Source of the DNA: Pseudomonas fluorescens
Lineage (GTDB): Bacteria; Pseudomonadota; Gammaproteobacteria; Pseudomonadales; Pseudomonadaceae
NCBI RefSeq assembly: GCF_000967965.1
Contig: NZ_LACC01000026.1
Span: 124,001 to 188,000 of the forward strand
DNA: 64,000 bases
Reading direction: 5' to 3'
Of this stretch, positions 39,784 through 48,891 are shown piece after piece. The notes below the pieces were generated by a model. It made no database searches. It worked only from the letters and a program-made list of their open reading frames with translations, and had not been told where the DNA came from. The translations under genes and the position numbers were made by a program. Every line of letters begins with the position of its first letter. The stretch's first letter is position 1.

Positions 39784-41949
39784 TCAGGCCTGCTCAAATC
39801 GCTGCTGCAGCAGATGTCGCGCAGTGCCTGCATTGAGGTAGGTTCCGATCAGTTCCGCCAATTGCTCATTCTTGAGCTTTTTGTCGTCCCGGCAGAACTG
39901 AATCAACTGTAACTGGACCCAGCGCTTTTTCTTGTCGAGCTTCGCATCAGGCGAAAAGAACGAGCGCGAGGCCAACTCAGGCATCGGAGCATCGTCTTCC
40001 AGCAGCAGATTCAAGTGCAGCCCCTGGCCCATTTGCAGTCCAAAATCAGCGATGTGCCGGATCGGCAATGGCGCCTTGAAGTTAGCGAAAACGAAGTGCT
40101 CGGGCGTCAGCAACAACGCGGTCTTGTTCGCCCGCTTGAGCATGCGCAACGAGAACGGCAGCAGGCATGCCATCAATACGACGAGCACCCCACCAGCGAC
40201 CAGTATCATCGATTTGTTACTCCCTGAAGCTTGCGGCAACAGCCACGGCAAGACCAGCAGGCCCAAGCCCAACAGCAAAAAGAGCGAGAAGCAACCCAGG
40301 GTAATCCACCCGCGCAATCGTGCGCCTTCATGCAGCCGGACTTCCTCCGTGGCATTGCTGGCATAGCTAAGCAACTCCTGCACAACCGCCGCATCCTGCT
40401 CCACGTAGTGGCCGAGAAAGTCCTCGGTAATGCGGGCACGCAATGCCTGGGGATCGGCGAAATAGTGATCCATCGCGGCGCAGGCTTGTGCCGCGATAAT
40501 CGGGCGGGTGCCGCGGCTGACGGCCTCTTCGACCGTGACTTGCAGGGACGCTAGCCGCTCGCGATTGGAGGGATGAGTGTCCGACGGATGAGGCAGGCTG
40601 GTTGCCATTTCCTCTTCGGGCAGGGTCAGCGGCTGCGCGGCCAGCTCCTGCACCAGGCTGCCTGGCAAGTCGCCGGTCAGCACGTATTCAGCACTGGGGT
40701 TGGTCACGCGGGCAACATGGGTCGATACACCCTGCTGCAACAAGGGGTCGATGGCAGAGATGCGCACCAAGGCCGAAGCGATGGCGATATTCCCCGTCAG
40801 CTTCGCGCCCGCCGCGTCCGCCGCCAGCTCCCGCACGCGGCTCCAATGGTTCACCGCGTGATCGAAACGCTCCATGAAATACTCACCGAGCATGAACGCC
40901 GGCCACAGCGTCGTGCGTTGCAGCAAATCGCTTTGCAGCATGGTTTCGGCAATCACGCCGAGGCTGCGACCGATACCCTGATAGATCGGTACGAAACGCA
41001 GGCTGAACTCGGTATCGGCACCGGCGAAGTGCGCCAGTTCGTGACCGATGACCGCGCCGGTTTCTGCCGAATCGAGCAAGCCCAGGTACATCATCGGCAC
41101 GTGCAGGGTGCGGCCTTTGAGCGCGGTGCCTGCCGGGAGCAGGGTGACGTCGCTGGAGGTGACGTAAAAGCCTTCGGTCATGCCCAGCACGATGTGCTCG
41201 GGTGCCAGCGCGCCGAGCTGGTCCGCCAGCTCGCGAACATAGGCCCACAGCGCCAGCGCCTGTTGCGGTGTGACCACCTGGCCCAGAACGTTCATCGGCG
41301 TGGACTGGAACATGCGCAGCATGACCGGCAGCTGCTTGCCCATCTGCCAGATCGAATACAGGAAGCCGAGCATCAGCATCAACACGATGAGCATCAGCTT
41401 GAATTCACCGGTGGCCATTTTCCCCATGTGCCACAGCCCCAGGCCTTCGAAACCGAGGATGGCCGCCACCGCCGCGCCCATGGCGACGATGTGCCCCACC
41501 AGCAGGTACGGCAACAGGCGGCTCACCCGGCTGAAGGTGTGCAGCAATCGTTCACGGGAATGACTCGCGCGGGCACCTGCCCATCGCAACCCCGACAGCC
41601 CCAGTACGCCGACCAGCGAGGCCAGCAGGCCGAGGACGATGACGCCTTTGGCCAGGTTGCTCATCACGGCACTTACCGGTTGCAGGATGGTCAGGTCGTG
41701 CTCGGCGTCAGTAATACGCGATAGAGCCATGGCAACACTCATGCGCTTGCCATTGATATCGACCATTGCCGAGCTCGATCCCGGCTTTGCAGCCATCGCT
41801 TGGAGTTCAACACGCATCTCGCTCAGTTCGGCGTTGATATCCGCGAACTCCGTGATGCTCTCGGTACTGCGTTGTAACTCCCAGACACCAAACAAACCCA
41901 GGCAAAGTGGCAGGAGAATAAGTACGGCAATGAGTTTCAACGTTCTCAT
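39784..41949 (-). CDS. Membrane-bound M48 family metallopeptidase
   Basis: 721 residues. One N-terminal helix (about 4-24), a three-helix membrane region (about 100-205), then the M48 domain with zinc motif HELAH in GAVIGHELAHFAGAD and the later metal glutamate probably in VRELAADAAGAK. Near the C-terminus are two more membrane helices and a tail. M48 proteins such as HtpX and BepA clear damaged membrane proteins. Its place between effectors and the T6SS core suggests a link, perhaps assembly or turnover, but this is position only. The start at 41949 has GAGG upstream; a longer TTG start is possible. Confidence 0.82.
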   Translation of the reverse strand: MRTLKLIAVLILLPLCLGLFGVWELQRSTESITEFADINAELSEMRVELQAMAAKPGSSSAMVDINGKRMSVAMALSRITDAEHDLTILQPVSAVMSNLAKGVIVLGLLASLVGVLGLSGLRWAGARASHSRERLLHTFSRVSRLLPYLLVGHIVAMGAAVAAILGFEGLGLWHMGKMATGEFKLMLIVLMLMLGFLYSIWQMGKQLPVMLRMFQSTPMNVLGQVVTPQQALALWAYVRELADQLGALAPEHIVLGMTEGFYVTSSDVTLLPAGTALKGRTLHVPMMYLGLLDSAETGAVIGHELAHFAGADTEFSLRFVPIYQGIGRSLGVIAETMLQSDLLQRTTLWPAFMLGEYFMERFDHAVNHWSRVRELAADAAGAKLTGNIAIASALVRISAIDPLLQQGVSTHVARVTNPSAEYVLTGDLPGSLVQELAAQPLTLPEEEMATSLPHPSDTHPSNRERLASLQVTVEEAVSRGTRPIIAAQACAAMDHYFADPQALRARITEDFLGHYVEQDAAVVQELLSYASNATEEVRLHEGARLRGWITLGCFSLFLLLGLGLLVLPWLLPQASGSNKSMILVAGGVLVVLMACLLPFSLRMLKRANKTALLLTPEHFVFANFKAPLPIRHIADFGLQMGQGLHLNLLLEDDAPMPELASRSFFSPDAKLDKKKRWVQLQLIQFCRDDKKLKNEQLAELIGTYLNAGTARHLLQQRFEQA

Positions 41950-42649
41950 GAGACAGGGCCTCAATAGTCGCGTCGCCTTACATCCGTGGCGAGCATAAAT
42001 TCCATTTAACGAAGGCCGAAAGCCCTCACGCTATTGCACGGCCCGACATGAAAGTTACGGGGCGCACTCGTACCCGGCGCGTTATACAGAAATATCGACG
42101 ATATGTAACGCCATATTGCCCGAACACTCGTTCAGCAATGGAAAGGATGCGTTGTATATCCCGCCCCCCTGAGATGCCATCACTTCCTTGCCGGTTATAT
42201 GACACTTATCCTTCAACCTTTTCCTCAGCGGAACATCAAGCGGGCTTTGGGTGAACCGGTTCACCTTTTTTCAATTTTTTTCAATTAAAAATTGGATCCA
42301 TTATCGACCTGAAACCATTGAATTAATTGGGTTTCAGACACTTCCGGCATTCAGTTCGAGCAAGTGATGGCAACAAGACATCATTGCGACATGTATCAAA
42401 AAAAAGAAAAAATCCGCGCCGTGTAGGAACTTTCCTACACATCCTGTTGCCATACACGACGTTACTGGCAACTCGATATCCATATGCCAGCATCGCACTC
42501 CCAATGATTCCTGGCAGTGTGATTTTTTGATGTCAAACATCAGCGATCACAACTCGTGAACAGGTGTTCAATCGAGAAATTAGTCGCTGCGCACGCACTC
42601 CCGTGTATATCCGGGTAGTCGTCGCGTAGTGTTCAAGGACGATGTACCG
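41950..42649. other. 700-bp intergenic region before the T6SS core, several dyads
   Basis: No convincing gene. It contains GGTGAACCGGTTCACC (42250-42265), a perfect 16-bp palindrome followed by T runs, which could be a LacI-type operator or an RNA terminator; CAATTTTT-N7-AAAAATTG (42272-42294); an ATATCG-A-CGATAT dyad (42092-42104); and the 42421 palindrome listed next. The T6SS promoter must lie here. Confidence 0.55.
42421..42440. promoter_or_regulatory. 20-bp palindrome upstream of the T6SS core
   Basis: GTGTAGGAA and its complement, 2 bp apart. The inner 18 bp, TGTAGG-N6-CCTACA, has the length and spacing of the GacA box (TGTAAG-N6-CTTACA) with two symmetric changes. It lies about 210 bp before the first gene. 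It is a good operator candidate for T6SS control; GacA itself is only one possibility. Confidence 0.45.
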
Positions 42650-43402
42650 ATGACTCAGACGTTTTTTGATGTTGAAGCATTGATCAAGCTGCGAAGCCAG
42701 ACCCGGGCCATTTCCGATGCGCTCAAGGCGCAGGCTTCGGACTATCTGGCGACCCTGGCTTTGCTGATCCGTCCGCAAGCGTTTTTCGGTGAGTACCTGC
42801 AGGGTGCGCAACGCAGCAGCGGGCGCGAGACCCAGCACCATTTCAAGGAACTCAAGGAGCTCTACGACCGCATCGGCTCGGGCGCTCCGTTCCAGCTGGT
42901 CAACGAACTCGAAGTGCCCCTCAACCTGCTCAGCACCACTCCGCAACTGTTTGCGCTGGAGTACGACAAGGTGCTGTCCCAAAGCGGCCAATCCATTCGC
43001 ATCACCAGCCCCGTACGCTGGGTGGTGGGCTTCAGTTCGTTCGACCTGGCCCGTTTTCGTACCGTCATCAAAGACCCCAATCGCAGCAGCGCCGAGCTGT
43101 ACCGCTTCGTGGTGCATTACCTCGTGTTGTTCTACTGCCTGAGCAAGTCGCCCGGCATCAGCCGCCTGCTCGAAGGCCTGCGTTTTCCCGTCAGTTTCGA
43201 ACGCTTGAAGGACTTCGGCGACCTGCCCTTCTGCGTCATCAGCTCGCCGGTTCGCTCGCAGTTGCCCGACGAGGCCGTGATCCGCAGCAGCACCCAGATT
43301 GCCGGCAACACCAGCTTCGAAGAGTTGGTGGGCTTTGAAAACATCATGGAAATGAACGATGAAATCCGTCAGCGCCTGCTGCTGACGATCGAAGGAATGT
43401 AA
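42650..43402 (+). CDS. First gene of T6SS operon, unknown protein
   Basis: 250 residues, soluble, no signal peptide (MTQTFFDVEALIKLRSQTRA...). The N-terminal half is helical; there is a KELYDRIGSGAPFQLVNEL stretch. I do not recognise a Tss or Tag family. It lies 68 bp before tssB on the same strand and so belongs to the operon. It may be a regulator or accessory of this T6SS type. Confidence 0.78.
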   Translation: MTQTFFDVEALIKLRSQTRAISDALKAQASDYLATLALLIRPQAFFGEYLQGAQRSSGRETQHHFKELKELYDRIGSGAPFQLVNELEVPLNLLSTTPQLFALEYDKVLSQSGQSIRITSPVRWVVGFSSFDLARFRTVIKDPNRSSAELYRFVVHYLVLFYCLSKSPGISRLLEGLRFPVSFERLKDFGDLPFCVISSPVRSQLPDEAVIRSSTQIAGNTSFEELVGFENIMEMNDEIRQRLLLTIEGM

Positions 43403-43470
43403 CGCGCTCGGCCACCCATTGAACCGACACGCAAACGACTTGCAGCGAATTGTTCGCACAGGAGATCACG

Positions 43471-44004
43471 ATGGCGAAGAAGGAAAGTACCCAGCACAAA
43501 CTCGACCGCGTTCGCGCGCCTCGGGTCCACATCACCTACGACGTGGATATCGGTGACGCTCAGGAAAAGAAAGAGCTGCCCTTTGTCGTCGGTGTGCTGG
43601 GCGATTTCTCCGGCAACCCGCTGGAGCCGCTGCCGAAGCTCAAGGACCGCAAGTTCATTTTCATCGACCGCGACAACTTCAACGGCGTGCTCAAGGGCAT
43701 CAAGCCGCGCCTGACCTACCGCGTCGACAACACCCTGGCCAAGAACGGCACGCAGCTGGGGGTCGAGCTCAACTTCAACGCCCTCGAAGACTTCGAACCG
43801 CAGAACGTGGTCAAGCAGGTCGAGCCGCTGCGCAAGCTGCTGGAAGTGCGCAACAAGCTGGCGGACCTGCGCAACAAGATGGGCGGCAACGACAAGCTCG
43901 AAGAGCTGCTGATGGACGTGTTGCAGAACACCGAGAAGTTGAAAACCCTGGGCAAGGAATTCGGCCGTGAAGCCGCCGTTCCAGCCACCGACGGCAAAGC
44001 GTAG
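43471..44004 (+). CDS. tssB: T6SS sheath small subunit TssB
   Basis: 177 residues, the VipA/TssB family: RAPRVHITYDVDIGDAQEKKE, LPFVVGVLGDFSGNPLEPL, KDRKFIFIDRDNF, and the helical end with LADLRNKMGGNDKLEELL. With TssC it forms the contractile sheath. It is followed after 10 bp by tssC. Length and motifs are complete. Confidence 0.96.
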   Translation: MAKKESTQHKLDRVRAPRVHITYDVDIGDAQEKKELPFVVGVLGDFSGNPLEPLPKLKDRKFIFIDRDNFNGVLKGIKPRLTYRVDNTLAKNGTQLGVELNFNALEDFEPQNVVKQVEPLRKLLEVRNKLADLRNKMGGNDKLEELLMDVLQNTEKLKTLGKEFGREAAVPATDGKA

Positions 44005-44014
44005 GAGCCTGACG

Positions 44015-45517
44015 ATGAACGACAAGCAAACCGTGACTCAACAGGACAGCACGCTGGTTGAAGTGGACAGCTTCACCGCGCAATCCTCGTTGCTCGACAG
44101 CATCATTTCGCAAAGCCGCGTGGCCCGTTCCGAGACCGAGCGCACCCGCACCCGCGACCTGATCGGTGAATTGGTCAACCAGATCCTGGAAGGCGAAATG
44201 ACGCCGAGCAAGGACCTGATCGCCGTGCTCGATGCGCGCATCGCCGAGATCGACGCGATGCTCTCCGAGCAGATGAACGAGATCATGCACGCCAGTGAGT
44301 TCCAGCAGCTGGAAGCCTCCTGGCGCGGCCTGAAGTATCAGGTGGACCAGACCGAGACCAGCACCACGCTGAAGATCCACCTGCTCAATGCGTCGAAGAA
44401 AGACCTGGTGCGCGACCTCAAGGCCGCTTCCGAATTCGACCAGAGCGCGCTGTTCAAGAAGATCTACGAAGAAGAATACGGCACCTTCGGTGGTGCACCG
44501 TTCGGCATGCTGCTGGGTGACTACGAGTTCAACCGCAGTCCGGAAGACATGTACCTGCTCGAAGAGATTTCCCACGTCGCCGCGGCCGCCCACGCACCGC
44601 TCATCTCGGCGGCCTCGCCTGAGCTGTTCGGCTGGGATTCGTTCACCGACATGTCCGGCCCACGGGACCTGGCGAAGATTTTCGACACCGTCGAATACGC
44701 CAAGTGGAAGTCGTTCCGCGCTTCCGAAGACTCGCGTTATGTCGGCCTCACCCTGCCCCACGTGCTCGGTCGCCTGCCTTATGGCCCGGATACCACGCCG
44801 GTCGAGGAATTCAACTTCGTCGAAAGCGTCGATGGCCGTGACCACAACAAGTACCTGTGGATGAACGCCGCCTACGCGCTGGGCACCCGGGTCACCGATG
44901 CGTTTTCCCGTTACGGCTGGTGCGTGGCGATCCGTGGTGTCGAGGGTGGTGGCCTGGTGGAAGGTCTGCCGACCCACACGTTCAAGACCGATGACGGTGA
45001 AATCGCCCTCAAGTGCCCGACCGAAATCGCCATCACCGACCGCCGTGAAAAAGAGCTGTCGGACCTCGGTTTCATTCCGCTGGTGCACTGCAAAGGCACC
45101 GACTACGCCGCGTTCTTCGGCACCCAGTCGGCGCAGAAGCAGAAGCAGTACAACACCGACATCGCCAACGCCAACGCCCGGCTTTCCGCGCAGTTGCAGT
45201 ACATCTTCGCCACCTCGCGCATCGCCCACTACATGAAGGCGATCATGCGCGACAAGATCGGCAGCTTTGCTTCGCGCAAGGACGTCGAGCTGTTCCTCAA
45301 CAAGTGGCTGTCGAGCTACGTGCTGCTGGACGACACCGCGAGCCAGGAAGCCAAGGCCAAGTTCCCGCTGCGCGAAGCCCGCGCCGAGGTGTTCGAAGTA
45401 CCGGGCAAGCCGGGGGTGTACAAGGCTGTGACCTACCTGCGCCCGCACTACCAACTGGACGAGCTGACCGCTTCATTGCGCCTGGTCGCTGAATTGCCGC
45501 AATCGACCCGCGGCTGA
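44015..45517 (+). CDS. tssC: T6SS sheath large subunit TssC
   Basis: 500 residues, VipB/TssC family: FQQLEASWRGLKYQVDQTET, EEYGTFGGAPFGMLLGDYEF, FDTVEYAKWKSFRASEDSRY, FNFVESVDGRDHNKYLWMNA, and the conserved end with SRIAHYMKAIMRDKIGSF. Interlocks with TssB to build the sheath that contracts to fire the tube. GTAGGAG precedes the ATG. Confidence 0.97.
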   Translation: MNDKQTVTQQDSTLVEVDSFTAQSSLLDSIISQSRVARSETERTRTRDLIGELVNQILEGEMTPSKDLIAVLDARIAEIDAMLSEQMNEIMHASEFQQLEASWRGLKYQVDQTETSTTLKIHLLNASKKDLVRDLKAASEFDQSALFKKIYEEEYGTFGGAPFGMLLGDYEFNRSPEDMYLLEEISHVAAAAHAPLISAASPELFGWDSFTDMSGPRDLAKIFDTVEYAKWKSFRASEDSRYVGLTLPHVLGRLPYGPDTTPVEEFNFVESVDGRDHNKYLWMNAAYALGTRVTDAFSRYGWCVAIRGVEGGGLVEGLPTHTFKTDDGEIALKCPTEIAITDRREKELSDLGFIPLVHCKGTDYAAFFGTQSAQKQKQYNTDIANANARLSAQLQYIFATSRIAHYMKAIMRDKIGSFASRKDVELFLNKWLSSYVLLDDTASQEAKAKFPLREARAEVFEVPGKPGVYKAVTYLRPHYQLDELTASLRLVAELPQSTRG

Positions 45518-45542
45518 TCGAGCACATTGCCAGGGAGGCACC

Positions 45543-46025
45543 ATGACCAGTCAACACAAGCTGTTGCCATCACTGCTGGACCGATTGCTGGACGATCGTC
45601 CGCATCAGTCCATCGAAGCGTCATCGCAGCGCTTGTGTTCGCTGGCCGATTACAAGGCCAGCATCGTTCGCGACCTGGAAATCCTGGTCAACACCCGCCA
45701 GTCCCTGGTCGCCAACGAACTGGACGGTTTCGTCAACCTGAGCGGCAGCATCCTCGACTACGGCATGCCGGACTTCACCAGCCGCAGCGTGCTTGATCCG
45801 AAAGATCGCCTGCTGATCCAGCGGCAACTGGAGAAAGCGATCACGGTCGGCGACCGGCGCTTTCGCAGCGTCAAAGTGCAACTGCTCGCCCAACAGACCG
45901 GCCAACGCATGCTGACCTTTCGCGTGGACGCGGTCCTGCGCCTGCAAGACGTCACCCGTCAGATGTCCTTCGACGCGGTGCTGCAGGTCAACACCCAGGA
46001 ATACAAAGTGCAGAACCTCAACTGA
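45543..46025 (+). CDS. tssE: T6SS baseplate protein TssE (gp25-like)
   Basis: 160 residues with the gp25/GPW domain (SIVRDLEILVNTRQSLVANE, SILDYGMPDFTSRSV, QRQLEKAITVGDRRFRSV). It joins the baseplate wedge and starts sheath polymerisation. It overlaps tssF by one base (TGATG). Confidence 0.95.
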   Translation: MTSQHKLLPSLLDRLLDDRPHQSIEASSQRLCSLADYKASIVRDLEILVNTRQSLVANELDGFVNLSGSILDYGMPDFTSRSVLDPKDRLLIQRQLEKAITVGDRRFRSVKVQLLAQQTGQRMLTFRVDAVLRLQDVTRQMSFDAVLQVNTQEYKVQNLN

Positions 46026-47857
46026 TGCTCGACGATCTGCTGCCCTATTACGAAAAGGAACTGTCGCACCTGCGCTTTTTGGGCCAGGAGTTTGCGAGCC
46101 AGTATCCGAAAATCGCTTCGCGGTTGCTCATCGAGGGCGATAACTGCGAAGACCCGCATACCGAGCGCCTGATCGAAGCGTTCTCGTTCCTGTCGGCGCG
46201 GGTGCATAAAAAACTCGACGACGAGCTGCCGGAAATCGTCGAGTCGTTTCTCGAAGTGCTGTACCCGCATTACCTGCGCCCTACCCCGTCGATGTCGATC
46301 GTCGAGTTCAACCTGGGCAAGCAGGAAAAAGTCACCGAAGCCTTCCGCGTGCCCCGGCATACCGAGCTCAGTGCCAACCCGATCGATGGCGTGGTGTGTA
46401 AATTCCGCACCTGCTACCCGGTCGAGCTGTGGCCGGTGGCGGTGCAACAGGCATCGTTCATCGAGATGGAACGCTCGGCGTTCAACGGCCACAGCGCTGA
46501 CCTGGTCGCACGCTTGCGCATCGGCCTGATGGCCACCTCCGACGTGATGTTCGGCAAGCTGGAACTGGACAGCCTGCGGTTCTTCCTCGACGGCGAAAGC
46601 ACGTTGATGCTGCAACTGTACGAACTGCTGTTCAACAACCTGGCCAAGGCCACGCTGACCTTCGAAGATCAGGGGCGTACCCGCGAAGTCGTCTTGCCGG
46701 CCAACGCCTTGAAAGCCGTCGGTTACGGTCTGGACGAAGGTCTGGTGGACTACTCCGAGCGCTCGTTCCTCGGCTATCGCCTTCTGCACGAGTACTTCAC
46801 CTTCCCCGACAAATTCATGTTCTTCGACCTGTCGGGCTTTGCACGGATTCTGGCGGGCAAGGATGTCGAGAAAGTCGAGGTCAATTTCTACTTTTCCGAC
46901 TACGACCTGAGCGACCGCCTGGCGCGCCTGACGCAAAACATCGGGCGCAATAACTTCAAGCTCAATTGCACGCCGATCATCAACCTGTTCCGCCAGCAGG
47001 CCGAGCCGATCAAGTTGACCCACGCCCAGCACGAGTACGCGGTGACGCCGGATGTGCGCCTGCAAGGCTCGGCTGAAGTGGTGTCCATCGATCGCGTACG
47101 GCGCGTGCGCAAGGTCGGCGGTATTGATCAGGTCGGCACCTGCCATCCGTTTTTCGAACCCCGAGGCGATCAGGGCCCGGGCCAAAGCTTCTGGATTGCC
47201 CGGCGCCGTGCGGTACAGAGCGGCCAGCGCGACGGTTCGAACGTGTTCATCCGGGTGGTGGATCGCGAGTTGGGGCTGATGGAGTCCAACAACGATGCGT
47301 TGAGCATCCGCCTGACCTGCAGCAACCGTGACCTGCCCCTGATGTTGCCGTTCGGTGGCGAGCGTGGCGATTTCAATATTCCGGGCAACTCGGTGATCAA
47401 GGACATCCGCTGCCTGCGCAAGCCCACCGCCACCGCGCGCGTACCGCTGGGCAACGGCGTGATCTGGCGGCTGATTTCACACCTGTCGCTGAACCACATG
47501 TCGCTGGTGTCCCGTGGTCGCGAAGTGCTGCTGGAACTGTTGTCGCTCTACAACTATCGCAACGTGTCGGCGATCCGCAAACAGATCAACGGCATTGTCT
47601 CGGTGAACAGCGAGCCGGTTGTCGCACGCATCGGCCACCCGCGGCCAAACTTCGTGCGCGGCGTCGGCATCACCCTCAATTTCGATGAAAGCCAGTACAC
47701 CGGCAGCGGTGTGTTTTTGTTCGGCATGGTGCTCGATCACTTCTTTGGTCAGTACTGCTCGATGAACAGTTTTACCCAATTAACCCTTCGCACCTTGCAG
47801 CGCGAAAAGAGAGTCGTCCAATGGCCACCGCGAACCGGCGATCAACCCCTGGTCTGA
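46025..47857 (+). CDS. tssF: T6SS baseplate protein TssF
   Basis: 610 residues, the normal TssF length: LPYYEKELSHLRFLGQEFAS, EDPHTERLIEAFSFLSARVH, SFLEVLYPHYLRPTPSM, SCNRDLP-like TCSNRDLPLMLPFGG, and HLSLNHMSLVSRGREVL. With TssG it forms the wedge of the baseplate. The tssG start lies 37 bp inside its 3' end. Confidence 0.97.
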   Translation: MLDDLLPYYEKELSHLRFLGQEFASQYPKIASRLLIEGDNCEDPHTERLIEAFSFLSARVHKKLDDELPEIVESFLEVLYPHYLRPTPSMSIVEFNLGKQEKVTEAFRVPRHTELSANPIDGVVCKFRTCYPVELWPVAVQQASFIEMERSAFNGHSADLVARLRIGLMATSDVMFGKLELDSLRFFLDGESTLMLQLYELLFNNLAKATLTFEDQGRTREVVLPANALKAVGYGLDEGLVDYSERSFLGYRLLHEYFTFPDKFMFFDLSGFARILAGKDVEKVEVNFYFSDYDLSDRLARLTQNIGRNNFKLNCTPIINLFRQQAEPIKLTHAQHEYAVTPDVRLQGSAEVVSIDRVRRVRKVGGIDQVGTCHPFFEPRGDQGPGQSFWIARRRAVQSGQRDGSNVFIRVVDRELGLMESNNDALSIRLTCSNRDLPLMLPFGGERGDFNIPGNSVIKDIRCLRKPTATARVPLGNGVIWRLISHLSLNHMSLVSRGREVLLELLSLYNYRNVSAIRKQINGIVSVNSEPVVARIGHPRPNFVRGVGITLNFDESQYTGSGVFLFGMVLDHFFGQYCSMNSFTQLTLRTLQREKRVVQWPPRTGDQPLV

Positions 47858-48891
47858 TCGACCAGGCACGGGCTGAGCCGCACCGATTCGAGTTTTTCCA
47901 GTTGGTGCGCTTGCTTCGCCTGCATTACAGCAGAACCGGGCGTATGGACCTGGAAACCCGACCGCACGAAGACCCTTTGCGTTTTCGCTCGCAGCTGTCG
48001 CTCAACTTCCCGGCCAGTGAAGTCAGCGATCTGCAGTTCGAGCGTGAAGGCAAGGTCTCCGTGGCCGGCCTGCCGCTGTCCGAGATGCAAGTCACCTTCA
48101 TGGGGCTGGTCGGGCCGTCGGGCGTGTTGCCGCGCCCGTACACCGAGCTGTTGATCGAGCGACACATCCAGTACCGGGACGACGCGGCCCACGCGTTCCT
48201 CGACATCTTTTCGCACCGCATGACCACGCTGTTCTACGAGGCCTGGCAAAAGTACAAGTTCTACATCGAGTACGAACGCAACGGCACCTCGGATTTCGAC
48301 CGTTACCTGCTCAATCTGGTGGGTTTCGGCCCCGAGGCGCAGAAGCAGAAATTCGACCGGCAAGGCTCGCCCCTGCGCCGTGAATTGTTCAGCTATTTCT
48401 CCGGCCTGTTCGCCCAGAAGCCACGCAACGCGTTGAACCTGGAAGTGATGCTCAGCTTCTATTTTTCCCTGCCGTTCAAGGTCAAGCCGTTTGCCGGTCG
48501 CTGGCTGAAACTCGACGCCAGCCAATGTACGCAGCTAGGGCGCAAGAACGCCGTGCTCGGGCAAAGCGCCGTCGCCGGCAATCGGGTCTGGGACTACCAG
48601 TCATGCGTGCGCATCGAGATGGGCCCGCTGGAACTGGGCGACTATCAACGCTTCCAGCCTGGCACCGAGGACTACCAGAAGCTGGTGGAACTGGTGCGTT
48701 TCTATGTCGGCGCGGAACTCGACTTCCAGTTGGCGCCAAAGCTCAAACCGCAGTCCGTACCCGTCGCCCGCCTGGGTCGCCAGGGCAACCTTTCGCTGGG
48801 CCGGCTCGGCTGGCTCAAACGACCAGGCGTCGACGTGGAACCCTCCCGTTGCGCGCTCTTTCACATTCCTTTTGATGGGGTCTCCCTGTGA
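47821..48891 (+). CDS. tssG: T6SS baseplate protein TssG
   Basis: 356 residues, TssG family: EPHRFEFFQLVRLLRLHYSR, PLRFRSQLSLNFPASEV, VTFMGLVGPSGVLPRPYTEL, and ending LGWLKRPGVDV. Partner of TssF in the wedge. It overlaps tssF and ends in GTGA overlapping the clpV start, so translation is coupled on both sides. Confidence 0.96.
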   Translation: MATANRRSTPGLIDQARAEPHRFEFFQLVRLLRLHYSRTGRMDLETRPHEDPLRFRSQLSLNFPASEVSDLQFEREGKVSVAGLPLSEMQVTFMGLVGPSGVLPRPYTELLIERHIQYRDDAAHAFLDIFSHRMTTLFYEAWQKYKFYIEYERNGTSDFDRYLLNLVGFGPEAQKQKFDRQGSPLRRELFSYFSGLFAQKPRNALNLEVMLSFYFSLPFKVKPFAGRWLKLDASQCTQLGRKNAVLGQSAVAGNRVWDYQSCVRIEMGPLELGDYQRFQPGTEDYQKLVELVRFYVGAELDFQLAPKLKPQSVPVARLGRQGNLSLGRLGWLKRPGVDVEPSRCALFHIPFDGVSL

